Shown piece after piece: positions 49,493 through 63,900 of a stretch of 64,000 nucleotides of DNA. The DNA comes from Membranipora membranacea (lineage: Eukaryota > Bryozoa > Gymnolaemata > Cheilostomatida > Membraniporidae). Location: the NCBI GenBank assembly GCA_914767715.1, contig OU612075.1:21140001-21204000 (forward strand), in the 5' to 3' direction. The notes below the pieces were generated by a model. It did not search any database and was not told the DNA's origin. It saw only the letters and a program-made list of their open reading frames with translations. Each line of letters starts with the position of its first letter. The stretch's first letter is position 1. A program made the translations under genes and the position numbers.

Positions 49493-51732
49493 ATGAATAA
49501 CACAACGGAAGGGACTGAGTTTCTGGTGGGCGAATTTCTGATGGATAAAGTTGCTGTTTGGGTGCATCTGGTAATCTTGATACTCGGACTGATAACTAAC
49601 CCAATGATACTCATCGTACTGAGTAAGAAAAGATTCGGAAGTAAGTACGCTATTCATCTACGATCCCGTCATTTCATCCATTGTGACTTTTGTTTAAACA
49701 TTTAGCTTATACCCCATACTAATCTAGAGTAGGAGGTAACTCAGTTTGTTCAAGCGCCTATCAGGTTGTATTCGAGGCCTTGGGTGCAAAGTTGCTGCGG
49801 CCATATGACTTTTTGACCACCGGATTGCTCTGACCCGGGGGGGGGGGGGGGAGGGGATGCGTCGGGTAAGAGTCTGAGAGCTGCTGAGACTACTGACATG
49901 CCTGTTGACAGAGAGCAAATTGGAGCAACACGTCCTAATTCTAAAGACTTTGGCGACATCATTTGTTTTATATCGACACATAGTCATGTTCTTTTTTGTT
50001 TATCACAGGTGAGGCCACAAGAATAACGCTCATATTTCTGGCTGTAGCAGATATCGCGTGTCTCATTACATACTTTTTCTTCAGTGCAGTACCACATCTG
50101 ACAAATCCAAACTGGTTTGTGGTGAGTTCTATAGTGTCACTACACTGTCTGGTCTGAATGGTTTATTTGGGCTTAGCTGTGAAATTAGATTAGTTTTTTA
50201 ATCTTCCTTGACTTATAGTAATTACCGTGCAAGCCTTTACAGATTTCATCCCTGATTCCGCTAGTAAACCCATCATCTTTCAAAGTGATATAATATTTTT
50301 ATAGTATTCTTTTTTTTAAAATTTACTTTCAGGTGCTCCCATCAGTTTTGGACTGTCAGGTTGGCACTGCATTCCAGCGCGGTATCGCCACATCCTCCCC
50401 ATGGTATATCATTCTTGTGACGTTAGAGAGATTCGCTGTGGTATATTATCCTCTCAAGGTAAGATATATGATGTGTATTGACTGGTAGATTTGGCACAAT
50501 TATCGCAGTTCGTCCCTTTGTTTTACTAAATTGGTGTTTTTAAAACATTTTTTATTTGATACTGACACTGAAAGATATTTTGACGCTGATCGCAAAGTTA
50601 TGTGATGACATGTTTAGTTTGTGTTGGAGGAGGCTTGCTGGAACCTACATTGCTGCAAACAGCACACAAACTGGAATTTCAGCACTGTTGCTTTATGAAT
50701 TTTGACATGCTGGGAGTCTGAGCCACACCTGTTTAAAAATTGCAGGTGTTTTACCAATTGTGCTATTGTTGTTCCCGAGCCATATCTTGGATGATTTATA
50801 TTTTGCAGTCGAAAACATTGTTTACAAGAAGAAATACACTGATAATATGTAGTCTCATCCCTGTGGTGTTCATAGTACTGCATGGATCATTCCCTAACGC
50901 CCATGATATGTCTGTGGAGCCAGGAAAGGTCATGTGTGGACTTAGAGAAGGTTACGAAGAGTTGGAGACGGCCTTCAACAATGTATGGATAATGTTCTAT
51001 TACTTCCTGCCATCTGTAATATTGATATGCTTCAATACAGCTATCGTGGTGAGATTGAGAAAGGTTAAAAAAGTACATAAAACAATTGAAAACCAGAGAG
51101 GTAGTCAGTCTGCAAACGACGTCTCCTTGCAGACAAATGCCTCTGTGACTGAGAGCACAAACGTTGGTGAACTAACAGAGTCATACACAATAGACAACAG
51201 TGACTTCACTACAGCCGCTGCTGCAACCTCTAGAGCTCAAGTTACGTCCGTTCCTGAACCCGCCGAGCCACGAGACAGCAATGGTAAAAAAATCAGCATA
51301 CCATCAGGCGTAAAGTAAGTACACATAGAACATAGACTGCCTGATAGTGATGATGAATAATGCGCATTTGTTGTTGCTGTTGTTGCACAGAATAAAATAA
51401 AGTTATTTTGTAAGTTTTAGATTAGGATGGGTGATCTATATCAATAGTAAGGTTTTCCAATCTACCACATGATCTTCATTGTGCTTTCAAATATTTGTTA
51501 CTGCAGGACAGCAACCAGATTGGTATTGGCAGCATCACTAACATTTCTGATTCTGATGGTTCCCAGAGGAATATCATACATGGTAATAGCTTTCAAGCCG
51601 AGCAACAATATTTGGAAAAATGATACGCACACAGCAGCAGACATGGTGTTGTGGTGGTTACAGTGTCTCAACCACTCAGTCAATTTCTTTATCTATATTC
51701 TGGCTAGTAAGAAGTTCAGTTTTAGGTCTTAG
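49493..51732 (+). CDS. rhodopsin-like GPCR gene 3 of 6
   Basis: Exons: 49493-49640, 50009-50121, 50333-50458, 50809-51314, 51507-51732; 372 residues. Seven hydrophobic segments are visible: TM1 in exon 1 (WVHLVILILGLITNPMIL), TM2 in exon 2, TM3 in exon 3, TM4 and TM5 in exon 4, TM6 and TM7 in exon 5. LERFAVVYYPLK stands for the DRY region and HSVNFFIYILASKKF for NPxxY and the start of helix 8. Cys pair: LDCQV at TM3 and VMCGLREG in loop 2. The third intracellular loop is long (about 100 residues) and Ser/Thr-rich. The C-terminal tail is only a few residues (FSFRS). The N-terminus starts MNNTTEG, with an N-glycosylation site. Class A receptor; ligand unknown, possibly peptide or small molecule. 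Confidence 0.87.
49833..49853. repeat. poly-G run in intron
   Basis: A run of about fourteen G lies in the first intron of GPCR gene 3, inside a GC-richer patch (49740-49930) of possible transposon origin. Confidence 0.7.
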
Positions 51733-53251
51733 ATCAAGGAAAAACCGCTCATTGGTCGTTGAGAAGTTACAACCTTCTAACTTTCAATTCAATCACTTTC
51801 TAGTATTATCAGACAATATTTCGTTCTCATCCTGTATTAGTGGACCGCTCCAGTTTAACTTTCAGAGTTGTATTAATTAATTATTTGAGATAAATGGTTG
51901 TTGAAATTTTGAGAAAAAAATGTGTTTGCTGTTTTTGCTCGATGTGAAAAAAATTCATATCGATATCGTTTATCATCGATCATTTTATAGCTTCCAGATA
52001 TCATTTGAGACGATTATTTTAATACCTTTTTTCCTGAATGAGTCATTGAAAATGTGTTTGCGTTCTGATTTTGAACGCCATAAAACATTTTCAGACACCA
52101 TATTGTCACTTTTTTTAGTTTTGCTCTATTTATCAGCTACAATGTATGGCATTGTTCTACGAACAATTCCGTGAAGTAACAAGTTCGGGATTTCTTATTA
52201 CCTATGTATCAAATGTCATCTTTTTTAAAAATAACTTATACAGAATGAGACTGAATACAAAAAATTTCTAAATAAAAATAGATTCTATTTACAAATTCAC
52301 AGAATTGTTTGTCAATAAATAATTTGAGCAAGCAGGAAAAATACAGTTTATCCTTCTATAACTTTTGAGGTGAACATTTGACTAGAAAATACTTTTTTAA
52401 TCGAAATGAAGCTGAAGGTAACCTATCAAAAGACAATTACCACTTCTTACAGTGGCCTTATACAGCACAGCTTAGCTGCCCTCTCTGAGTTACTATTAGT
52501 GAAGTTTGTCTCCTTGTTCAGATTCGGGTGAATAACTGTATGGGGCCATTATTTGATTACAAAGATGAAGGCACTACTTGGTGGGCAGTTGACTGTATGG
52601 TATTTTCACTATATATATATTGTTTGTGTGGCAGGCCACAAGTGATTGAACTGAAAAATGTCTCTTTGTGTGTTTTGGATCCGTGATCAACACTATTCCG
52701 ATTTTCTATCTACGCAGATCTGCACATCAAAATATCATTAAGACAATGATATATCGTGTGAAAGTAATGAAACAACTTATTCCCCATGCTACTCTCGAGG
52801 GAGCGGCTCGGGGTAACACCTTGAGCTGATTATTCACATCGTTTCAGCTTTGTGACACCTAATCTGTATGCTCACTTTGGATTTGTTACAATGTTGCAAT
52901 AACAAAAAACAAACATTGAAACAATATTACAAGAAGGGTTAAGGACCTGTCCCAATCATTAAACTGATATTGACTATTTCGCAAGACCAACGCCATTCTG
53001 AACCCTTTTTTGCTTTTATTTTAATTGCCCGTCACTGAAGGGTGCAAAATAGATTCTATGTTACTACACAAGAGGATATAAGAGCTGGTATTCAGTTAAA
53101 CGATAGATCACTCACAACAACTCTTGCAGTGGAACACAGAAAATTTGATCTGAGCATCGCCAACAATCTACTGCACAACTACACCTGGTTCAAAGCTATA
53201 TCATAAATAGGTGCAGTTCTTGTGTAACTCAGTCAAGAAGCTCTACAGATA
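51733..53251. other. intergenic region between GPCR genes 3 and 4
   Basis: AT-rich, no supported gene. GATATAAGAG near 53075-53084 is a possible TATA element for GPCR gene 4, about 170 bases before its ATG. Confidence 0.35.
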
Positions 53252-55298
53252 ATGCAACAAAATATTCCCTTGGATTTCATCATGACGCCGTATGTGAATG
53301 TGACGGTATCAAACGTGACGGTACCAACCGTGACTGAGGCAACAGCTGAATTCTTAGCTGGTGAATTTATGGCTGAAAAAGTTGCAGCCTGGGTTCACCT
53401 GGTAATACTGATTCTTGGACTGATAACTAACCCTATGATACTCATTGTACTGCGTCGGAAACAGTTTGGAAGTAAGTATTAATTTTTCAACAATGCGTAA
53501 CTGATGAGTTCAAACTTGTTGTCATTCTTGAATCTTCAGTCATGAAAGTGTTTTGTTTAATTTTTTATTATATTTGTATTATTCTATTGCCAGGTGTAGC
53601 AACAAGGATAACACTTAGATTCCTTGCAGTGGCAGATATGGGATGTCTTCTGACAAACTTTTTCTTCAGTGTAATTCCGTATCTAACAACTCCTAATTGG
53701 TTTGTGGTGAGTTGGACCATCCCTCCTCATCCCAACCAAGCCTGGGCCAAATTATTATGCATGCATTGAATCTTAAGAGTCCTCCAAAACTCATAGCATA
53801 TATCTCCTACAGAACATACCCATAATGTGTATGTATTGCAAATCCGGCTAACGGTCTACCTGTAGCTTCAATACAAACTTACTTGTAATTGAAAAGGCTA
53901 AAGACAAATTTCTCCTTTTTTGCAGGTTTTTCCCACATTGCTGGCATGTCAGATTAGTATGGTGGTACAGTTGGTGGTTCTTACAATATCACCCTGGTAT
54001 ATCATCATAGTCACATTGGAGAGATTTACAGCCGTGTATTTTCCACTCAAGGTTAGAATAACACGTAAAAATGTTGTTAGTATGCCAGAAAAAATCTGTT
54101 GAATTAACAATAAGTTTTTGCTGCCAGGTAGAGGTTGAAGATTCTGCTTGAATTTGTGTTTGACTTGATGAGTTAATGGAAAATTTTGTCTGAGGCGAAT
54201 TTCAAACTTTTAATTTTGTTATTTTACAGGCAAAGACAATATTTACAAGGAGAAACACATTGATCCTGTGCAGTCTATTCCCTCTGATTCCCATAATTAT
54301 GTTTGGGGCATTTCCAGCGGATTATCATTATCTCAAGGTGGACAAAGATAAAGACCAACATACTTGTACCTATAGAGATGGTAAAGAGCATTTAGATACA
54401 GCCCTGAGTAACATGTGGGTCTTTCTCTACATCTACATCCCTGCATTATCACTTGTCTGTCTAAATACTGCGATTATCGTGAGGCTAAGAAAGCTGCAAA
54501 AACTACATAAAGTTATGGGGATAAATCAAGTCTCGATGCCTGGAAGTGGAGCATCTTCTCCGAAAAGTGATCAATCTGCAGACAGCGTGGTAGCTTCCGA
54601 ACTATCCACCGTGTGTGATACGATGGATACGATGGAGATGAAAAATTACTCAACAGACATCACACCATCTTCTGAAAGACAACGATCAGCCACGACTGGT
54701 CCACACCATACGCCAAGGGCTCACAGAGGGGAGAAAATCAGTGTAAACACAAGTGTTAGGTGAGTACACACTAGTTGACAATTACTAAGCTCCTACCATT
54801 CTATGTATATATTGAGCAGCATCTCTTTTTGGATGAATTAATCAATTTCTCCATAAAAAATTGCAGAGTCTCTTTGTTGAAACTTAACAATCATCGCAGT
54901 TTTACTCCCTAGTAAATTCAACTTGACCTCTTTGCCTGCGTTTGGAGTTGCCCTGTTCCCCGACTGGTCATGCTACATTCCAATAGAGAGCAAAGTGATC
55001 AGTCTTGTTTATTGTCTACGTACACCTATAGTATATATATCAAATGTTGGCTAACTGTGATTTTATTTGTAGAGCCGCAACAAGAATAGTCCTATCAGCT
55101 TCCATTGTCTTCGTTGTTTTGATGATCCCAAGAGGGGTATCGTATATGTTAATAGCGCTGGAACCGTCAAGGGAGATTTGGAGGAGCGATGCACATACTG
55201 CGGTGGATATGGTCTTTTGGTGGTTACAATATGTTAACCATTCAGTCAATTTTTTTATTTATGTTGTGGCTAGCAAACAGTTCAGACTAAGGTCTTAA
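53252..55298 (+). CDS. rhodopsin-like GPCR gene 4 of 6
   Basis: Exons: 53252-53471, 53594-53706, 53926-54051, 54230-54759, 55073-55298; 404 residues from the first ATG (a second in-frame ATG is at 53282, MTPYV). The extracellular N-terminus has several NVT/NVS glycosylation sites. TM1 is nearly identical to that of gene 3 (LVILILGLITNPMIL). LERFTAVYFPLK lies at the end of TM3; LACQI and HTCTYRDG carry the expected Cys pair; TM7 has HSVNFFIYVVASKQFR. The third intracellular loop is about 110 residues with many Ser/Thr. The protein ends four residues after helix 8 begins (RLRS). Closest in the window to gene 3. Class A, ligand unknown. Confidence 0.87.
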
Positions 55299-57396
55299 AC
55301 GCAATACCAATATTCAAAATTACGGTGAAGGATCATCTTTGAATGGATTTCTAATCATTTTGAATCATACTATGTTTATCTTTGTTTCCAATGTTATATT
55401 TTGTTTCCTATCAATACTTTGTTACCATCATTTAAGTTTCACTGAATGATTGCAGGCTATATTATATAAAGTTTTATTTGATCAATATTTCAATGATATC
55501 TAAATTTGTAGGTCCCAAAAATCCATATTAGGACCTGATGTCTCGAGTATAGAATAGCCTACTACTACTACTATGCAGGTTATTTTCTCAATATTCTTGT
55601 ATACAATTTATGCCATAATAGCATAATTATTTCAGTTTTTCAATGTTTAATATATTTATGCGGAAGAAACTCATGCATACTTAATTGGAATATTACTTTC
55701 ATCAGCAGCTTGTAACAGATTTTTTTTTATCTGTGAGGGCATTGTATATTTTCTATTGTGCGGTTTATCATGATATCCTCTTGTGTTGCTCTGTTGTAAA
55801 ATAGGAAGGTCAAATAATAAAATGCATAAAATACTTAAATCATCGTCTGATTATAAAAAGGGATAGCTCAGTGATCAAAATTGAACTTTCTCAGGCTTTC
55901 TCAGTCGATCGGAAAAGCGTATCCAACTTTATAAACTATCCTAGAGTGGTGTGATTATATATTAAACTTTTTCTTGCTCAATTTGCAATTTAGAGTTATT
56001 GGGAAGTGTAGTGTGTACGCTTTCTTGGCATGATGATAAATCTCACAAGACAAGGCTTTCAATCGTGATTGCTATACTCTCAATGACACATTTTTCAAAC
56101 CCACAGCATTTCAAAGTTTTGGCTTCAATATGTGCCTCAAACAAAAAGACGAATTTTTGGAGCAAATTTTATAATGAGTTATATTTAGCTTGACAGCTTT
56201 CCCGCATATTAATGAATTCCTAAACTCAAAGTTTACCAATATGGCAACTGACATTTTTTGTTGAGGGTTTGTAAAAAATTATTCCACAAGTTCTTTTAAA
56301 AATAGAGTTGGTCTGCGGGAATCAAATTGACTTTAGTCGTCCATATCAGGATTTTCCAAAAGAGCGAAAATTAAACTATTATTTATCTTATCAGTGTTAT
56401 GACTTTCTGATTTTAGATGTAAATGCTGAATGTAAATGTAGATGCTGAGTGTGAATCATCAAGTACTGGTAGTTGTTTGTACTGTTGGATAGGGAGTACT
56501 GCAGCCAGGAGGCCAGTGCACCGATACAGAAAGATGTATTTTGAATACCCGCTGCTCTTGTTATTAGGCGATTTCACGGACAAATACTTTTAATCTTTTC
56601 TCTACGTACATTTTTTTATATAAAATATTGATTATAATCATTAGTTCAAATGCAATACAAGTTTGAGCAATATGGTGCAAAAAAAATACTGATTGGTTCT
56701 ATTTTTGCCATAGCGTCATAGATGTATGGTACCTATATGTATCGGGCACACACTTTTTTGCATGTTCATTAACCACGCCTCAATATTTCACCACCCCATT
56801 AGGCTATCAAGGAAAATCGGATTGTGAAAGTTCACAATATGGGATTAACAAAATTACAGAATATAACAAATGAAATGAATTAGTCTTGCCAAAGTCATCT
56901 TCATTTTTTTGCGTCTCATATTAATGGGAATGTCAACAGTGTTTTTTTTGTAACAATTATTGGCAAATCGTTGTCATTCCTTTATATTTATCTGCGAGGT
57001 CTCTTGTCATTTCAGATACGGATCTTGAAAGGTGATAACGTGATCAGGTAAGTCCCTGTAATCGTTGTATGTACCTTACCTATATCATATATAAAAATAA
57101 AAGTCAGAAAATCTACCTCTTTTGATGCAATCATTATTGTATACAGCTATGTTATTTGTTCATTACTATTATACATGCTAATCAATTATTGTCGCTATGT
57201 ATTGCTTTTTTCATAGTGCTAAAACATTCACAATAAAAAATCGCGACTTAATGATTCTGCACTCATAAAGGTATAAATAAATGTATATGTATTTATATGA
57301 TTTTGGTTGAGCTATCAGATTTTCTTGGATCTGGATGTTACATTACGAAGCATTTCCAGCACTTGACAATTTTTTATGGTGTGACTTGGTAGCTTG
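55299..57396. other. intergenic region between GPCR genes 4 and 5
   Basis: 2.1 kb of AT-rich DNA. Nothing coding is supported. A tRNA-like word near 55860 was considered and rejected. Confidence 0.4.
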
Positions 57397-59602
57397 ATGA
57401 TGGCAAACACAACCAATATGTCAGCCCTGGTAGTGGACCAGTTCCTGATTGGCGAGGAATTAGAGAAGATATCACCATGGGTCCACTTGGGCATTCTGAT
57501 ATTTGGAGTGATAACTAATCCAATGATATTATTTGTTCTGAGCCGCAAGAAGATCGGAAGTAAGTATTTACAATAGTCAGCTGATGGTCGTTGATTTTGT
57601 GCCTTATATAATATGACAACCAAGAATCTGAATAAATGTTTGTCTCATGGGTAATTGGGAAGTAACCTGAGCATTAAGCTGAATTATGTAAGCCGATTTC
57701 AGAATTGGCTTTTTGATTTTCGATCCCGAGTACTATTTTATTTTGTTAATCTGAAGATTGCTTTTTTGCAATGACATTGTATTGGTGACAATAATGGTTA
57801 TTCTTGTTTGTTTTCAAACAGGCGAGTCATCAAGAATCATGCTGATGTTTCTGGCAGTGGCAGACATGGGATGTCTTCTGACAAACTTCTTTTTTAGTGT
57901 GATTCCTTATTTGACAGATCCCAATTGGTTTCCAGTAAGTTACCAATAATATAATCATAATCATTGGATTAATAATCATAATAATAATAATTATATCAAT
58001 CATTAAAGACATAGAACAACAGCACAGATATTTTTTTATCGGAATTTCTTTTATTTAACAAAACCAAACATATCCTTCTAATATCAGCTTTTAGTGATAT
58101 TTTTAACTTTGAAATTTTGACTATCTTTTTTTTTCTGCTTTCAGGTTCTCACAACAGTGCTTGAATGCCAAGTTGCAACAACAATAAAATTCTGTGTGCT
58201 AGTTTCCTCCCCATGGTATATTATTCTGGTGACACTAGAAAGATTCGCAGTGGTATACTTCCCTGTTAAGGTAAGATCTGGGAGAGATAGCACTCTTGGT
58301 TTTCATAATAATATTTCCTCATAACAAGGATATCCTTACTCTGTGATGTGTGCTCCCTCAGTCATAATTAATAACCTCAATTAATGATTTTGATTAATTA
58401 TCTCCCCATCAATTGTCATAAAAATGTAGTTTTAGTTTCGATATCAATCCTGTTTTTGTTTGCGCATAACATTATATACTTTAAGGTTTTTGCATATGAC
58501 GTTACTGGCAACAAAAAAGGGCCATTCACAGAGACTATCTTTTACATTTTCAGGCAAGAGAGATCTTCACACAGAAGAAAACAATAATAATATGCATCCT
58601 CATCCCTGTGGTGTTCCTTGTGCTGTTTGCATCCTTTTCCGAGTCCCATGACGTACACGTGTACGGAGAGATGATAATGTGCTTGCATAGCGAGGAAAAA
58701 CAAAACCAGTATGTCACAATGAATCACCTATGGACAATCTTCTATGTCTATATACCTATTATTGCGTTGACATGCTTTAACACTGCCATAGTAGTGAGGC
58801 TGCAAAGAGCTACCAAGAATCATCGAGTTTTGACCGAACAACACGGAGCTCTACCCAAACGAGATGCCATCATGATGACAAAAATTGATTCAGAGATTTC
58901 AACAGTGGCTCTCACAATTGAGATCGATGATTCTACAGACAACATGAGAGCAGAAAGCCTCCAAATCCAACAACTGCCAAGCTCAACAACTCAATCCCGA
59001 CCTAGCTCGTTAGATGATAAACCAAGCTTTGAAGACAGTGTACAGTGAGTATTTTATAAAAATAGCATATAATGAGTTATAATCAAAAATAGATAGATCA
59101 AAGTTCAAATAACTTCAATAAATTAATCATAGTTGGATCATCACGCTTTCGGGATCCTGATTTTGCAATAAGTGGTGACCTCATTGATCATTTTTTTGTT
59201 TACCTCTGAAGTGTCCGGCATAGATTAAATGACGGTTTTTGTGAGTGAGCAATGCGATGCCTGTATACTTTATTATAAGTGCAACTATAAGTAATATTAC
59301 TCTCTGATTAGAAATTATATACTAATAAATTAATTCAACAAAGATTTAAAATTTAATATCACAACGATCATTACAGGAAGGTGACCAGGATGATTTTGGC
59401 AGCTTCTATGACTTTTCTAATCCTGATGATGCCGGCAGGAGTAACTTACATGAAAGCCTTTATAGATCAGGACACCTTTGCTTATACTGATGATACACAC
59501 AAAGCTGCTGATATGGTGGCCTGGTGGTTACAGTATGTAAACCACTCAATTAACTTCTTTATCTACGTACTGGCTCATAAGAAGTTCAGAATTACTTTAT
59601 AG
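57397..59602 (+). CDS. rhodopsin-like GPCR gene 5 of 6
   Basis: Exons: 57397-57559, 57822-57934, 58145-58270, 58554-59044, 59377-59602; 372 residues. Two adjacent ATGs (57397, 57400) open the frame; N-glycosylation sites NTT and NMS follow. TM2 region MLMFLAVADMGCLLTNFFF, TM3 end LERFAVVYFPVK, Cys pair LECQV and IMCLHSEE, TM7 HSINFFIYVLAHKKFR. The third intracellular loop (about 95 residues) is rich in Ser/Thr and acidic residues. The C-terminus ends at KKFRITL, so almost no tail. AATAAA at 59653-59658 is a likely polyadenylation signal. Very similar to gene 6 downstream, so the two form a recent pair. Confidence 0.87.
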
Positions 59603-60994
59603 TGAGGTACTTAGTGCAAAATGGTATAACACAACCTAAACAGTATCATTACAATAAATACTAGATGTACCTACTTTTCTAATTATTTCTACTTCTATAT
59701 TGTTTTAAAGTCAAATTTTATATATTCAATCTGGTGGTAAGTTAATGATGGCCTTGCAGCTTTGCAGCAAAACAAAAATACTTTCCTAAACGCCAATCAC
59801 TCTATTTTTTTATCAAGCTGCTTGCTTTTAATATTTGTTTGATATATTTTCATGATTTTTGCCGGCTCATCACATTACAACGTTTTTTTAAATTGACAAT
59901 TGAAAATAGACTATGTCTGTTTTTCTGTAGCTACAATAACATGATATCTGTGATATTATATATACATTTTTATTTGGAATCACCATCATCCAAAGATGTT
60001 CTCCCTGATGTGATAATGTCTTTGGGTACATTGGCAGGGTCCTAATGGTCTAAACACACTGACAGAGGTTGCAACCTCTGCGGATCCTCGATGAGTTTTT
60101 TTATACACATTAATCCTCTGAGGATATGCTGAGGCTTATATCTTAGTATTGTGACGCCATGCAAGCCACTCTGCACTCTGATGTATCAACCGTCGATCAA
60201 ACCTCTGACAATCATCTGAGGCTGCTGCCAGCATATTTGTTAACAATGGCAACTTTGTGCGAACCTCTGAGGTTGCAATCGCTAAGTATGTTTTGCCCAT
60301 AAGTGTTGTGCTACGGAATTCTCTGATGATCAACACACTTTCATAGCATTTTATCAAAAAACGACACAGCATTTCAAATACTGTTGGCCATAAAACAGGG
60401 AAAATTGGCTAGTGCACCTCACAACAAAGCGCTTAGAGAAAGATTAATGGGCTTTGCCATAAACCAATCACAAGTTTTTGCAATTCTAATTTATGAGAAA
60501 AGCAAAAGGTTTAATACCGTAATGGTGGTTTATCTTTGACAATCATAACGGGATAGTGATTTGTCTCGTGTCAAATCAGGCAAGGATGTGAGGCTGAGCA
60601 AGTTATTATGTATGCATAGTACGAAGGTAATCAACCGAGAAGTCTGAGCTTCTTCCATACTACAGGGAATAGTCGTAAGTCTTCAATCCATCTCATTTAG
60701 TGTGATTATATCTAGGATTTGAGAGTTTAGTACCATATTGTATTGCCATCGTACAGTGCTTAAAGAAGATTGCCGCTACATGTGAGGGCCTTTTTCTAGC
60801 GCTACTAAACACGCTATCCACATCCGACTGTCAGCTTACTGAAGGCAAAGCCTTGCATTGGATTATCTCAAATTTAACGTAGCTCTTGTATTTGGGTTTC
60901 AGCTCTGACATTCTTTGCTCAACACAAGACTTTACACCAAACCGGTATTCAGCACATGGCACTTGTTTGTGGTGTAACTTAGTGAGCCAGCTGG
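59603..60994. other. intergenic region between GPCR genes 5 and 6
   Basis: Holds the polyadenylation signal of gene 5 and, at 60060-60290, several short palindromes built on CCTCTGAGG and a perfect 18-base palindrome (60063-60080). No gene is supported. Confidence 0.4.
60063..60285. repeat. cluster of CCTCTGAGG-type palindromes
   Basis: CAGAGGTTGCAACCTCTG at 60063-60080 is a perfect 18-base palindrome. CCTCTGAGG or close variants recur several times downstream, ending with CCTCTGAGGTTGCAATC, so parts can pair with each other. Possible small transposon remnant. Confidence 0.6.
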
Positions 60995-63900
60995 ATGATG
61001 AAAAACACAACTGATCTATCAGATTCAGTAGAAGCCGAGTTCCTGATTGGTGACGAACTGGAGAGGATATCACCATGGGTTCACTTGGGTATTCTGATAT
61101 TAGGAATGATAACTAATCCGATGATATTATGTGTCCTGAGCCGTAAGAGGATTGGAAGTAAGTAGTTCCAGAGATGGATATGAGAAGCAATGCTGTTTTA
61201 GGATGGCTATTTGAGAACAATCCTGAATTCAAATGTAGCGGACAAGATATTGGTCGATTCAGCAATCTAAGAATGCAGGCCATTAGCTGGGAGATCAACC
61301 ATATTGGGTCCAAAATCCAACGCATGTCTTAAACTTGTAATTGTTGGCAACCATTTATACGGCACTGGTAACAAAGAATGCTGTTTTCATTTACCAATAG
61401 GTGAAGCATCAAGGATTATGCTGATGTTTCTAGCTGTGGCTGATATTGGATGTCTTCTGACAAACTTCTTCTTGAGTGTGATCCCTTTTCAGACAGATCC
61501 AAATTGGATTCCAGTAAGTAACAAAAACTCTTGAAGCAATCGCAAGATAGTCTTTCTGACATACATAAGGCAATTTTCAATAACAACAAAGCATTGTCTA
61601 TCAACCGAAGGACCCAAACTTAGTCTGAGACCTTAAGATATTTCTGTTAGTCATTCAAATCGGTGAAAATTGGGTGCAGAGGATTGTAAAGTTCAAGTAC
61701 ATGTGACTGCTCGGCAACTTGCCATGGTCAGTTATCACGTTACATTGAGCTTTTAAAACCCATCTGAACATAATATTTATTCTCCACTTTCAGGTTCTGA
61801 CCACAGAACTTGCATGCCAAATTGAAGCACCAATCAAGTTTGGAGTGCAGGCAACCTCTCCATGGTATATAATTCTTGTGACACTAGAGAGATTCGCTGT
61901 AGTATACTTCCCTCTTAAGGTAAGATTCAAATTTGCTAGTTCTGTATATTTGCATATAGTGGATGTATACATATACATATACACTAGAATAGATATATAA
62001 CTACAACCCCACATCATCAAAAGAAGAGCTATTGAACAATGACCGTACCATTTTTCTGCTGCGAGGCGGGTTTTACACATGAACCATGGTCTAGTCTGAA
62101 TTGCTGACTGGGTCATCACTAACCAACCATGCTGTCCTGTGCATTTCCCGAACTCAAATTCAGATTAATATGATTCTGTAATCAACTGCAATCAATGAAC
62201 AGGATTCTTCTCGTGGAATAAAAGAAGCATCATTTCCCTAAAAAGTCATAAGACTTAATGCTTGAGACTGGTCTAAATTGACTAGAGAATTGTAAACCTG
62301 GGTCATGATTGGCTGTTCCTATAGGAGGAAACTGTGACCTACACTCCTAAGAGAGGCAGCATCTGACTTCTGGTCAGCTGTCCTTAGTAATTCAAGAAGA
62401 AAGCAAACAGAAAAAGGCCACCAGGGTCAGTGATTTCACTTTTCCAAAATGGTCTAGGTATTGGCAATGTTTGGTCCGGCGTTGAGAATGAAATGATTTA
62501 AATACCTAGACTCCCTGATGATTTTAGTGTGATAACAAAGAGGAAAGGAACAGAGATTTGTTGAAGATGCATACAAGCAACGAGCCACTTTTTATGACTA
62601 TAATTTACACTTACAGGCAAGAGAATTCTTTACACGGAGGAAAACAATATTAATATGCATTCTTATCCCGGTGGTGTTCATCACGCTCTTCTCATGCTTT
62701 TCGGGGGCCCATGGTGTACATGTGTTTGGAGAGAAGATAATGTGTTTACATAGCAAGGAAAAACAAGGACTGTACACAGTAATGAATCACTTATGGACCA
62801 TCTTGTATATATATATACCAATCATAGCATTGATATGCTTTAACACTGCCATAGTAGTGAGGCTGAAGAGAGTGAATAGAATTCATCGATCTCTAGCCAA
62901 ACAGCACCAAGCTCTATCTAGAAGAGGAGTTTCCATGACAACGCAGACTGAGTCGGAGCTTTCATCAGTGCCATATACTATGGATAATAGTGATTCATCA
63001 TCCCATATGTCAAAATCAAGCTTCCAAAGGCAACAAGAGTCTAACGCAACAACTCAATCACGAGGGGGGGCATCAGGAGATAAACTTAGCCTTAAAGCTG
63101 GTGTGCGGTGAGTAATCTAACCAAGAAGGGCTATAAAAGTTCGTGTAACAGAAAGTATCAGTAATTTCAAAAGTTTGTCACCCATAGCTATTCACCTAAT
63201 CATATCTCTGGTAAATTTTGTCTTGCACAAATGGAAAATCTTTAGTATGGAGAAGCAATGAACCTGAAAGGCTTAATCTGAATAGCCTTAATACTCAGAA
63301 TTTAAACATAATAAATCACTATCTAAATGCAAGCATGACTTGGCTAACAGGCACACATGATGAAGAGCTTATACAAGGATCAGTGCATGTTGGTATAGTT
63401 TTAATGGCTGTTTCCCACTCCATTACCAACCACCAGAGTTATGTATTATTATGTTTGCTTTCAAGGGGGACATACAAAAAGCCATTTTAGAAGCACTAGA
63501 TCTGTGTTAAACTCCTCTCCCCTTTGCCAAGCATTTTGGAATCTGTGTTGACTTTATGCTGTTATCTCGACCCAACCAACCAGCCACCCACCCACCCACC
63601 AACACAGTCAACCTGCATTCTATAACGCTTGGATCAACTTATACCAATCAACCAAAATTCACAACCTCTCAAAAATAATTGATATCTTAAACATATCTAC
63701 ATCCTACTGTCATCGAATATATGTTTGAACGGTAATACTCTAAAATGTCCGGTTGACCCAGATGCCTGTTATGTAGAGAGACTTGTCTGATAAAACCTCC
63801 TTATACCTGCACTAGATTGCCTCAGATTCATGTAAATTTCGCTTGATTAAGTAACAAGACCAAGTATGCGGTTTGGCAGATGCATTTAATTAAAATTGCA

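Noticed and set aside
55857-55925. tRNA-like word GGGATAGCTCAGTGATCA
   Set aside because: It resembles box A, but there is no good box B and no cloverleaf can be formed.
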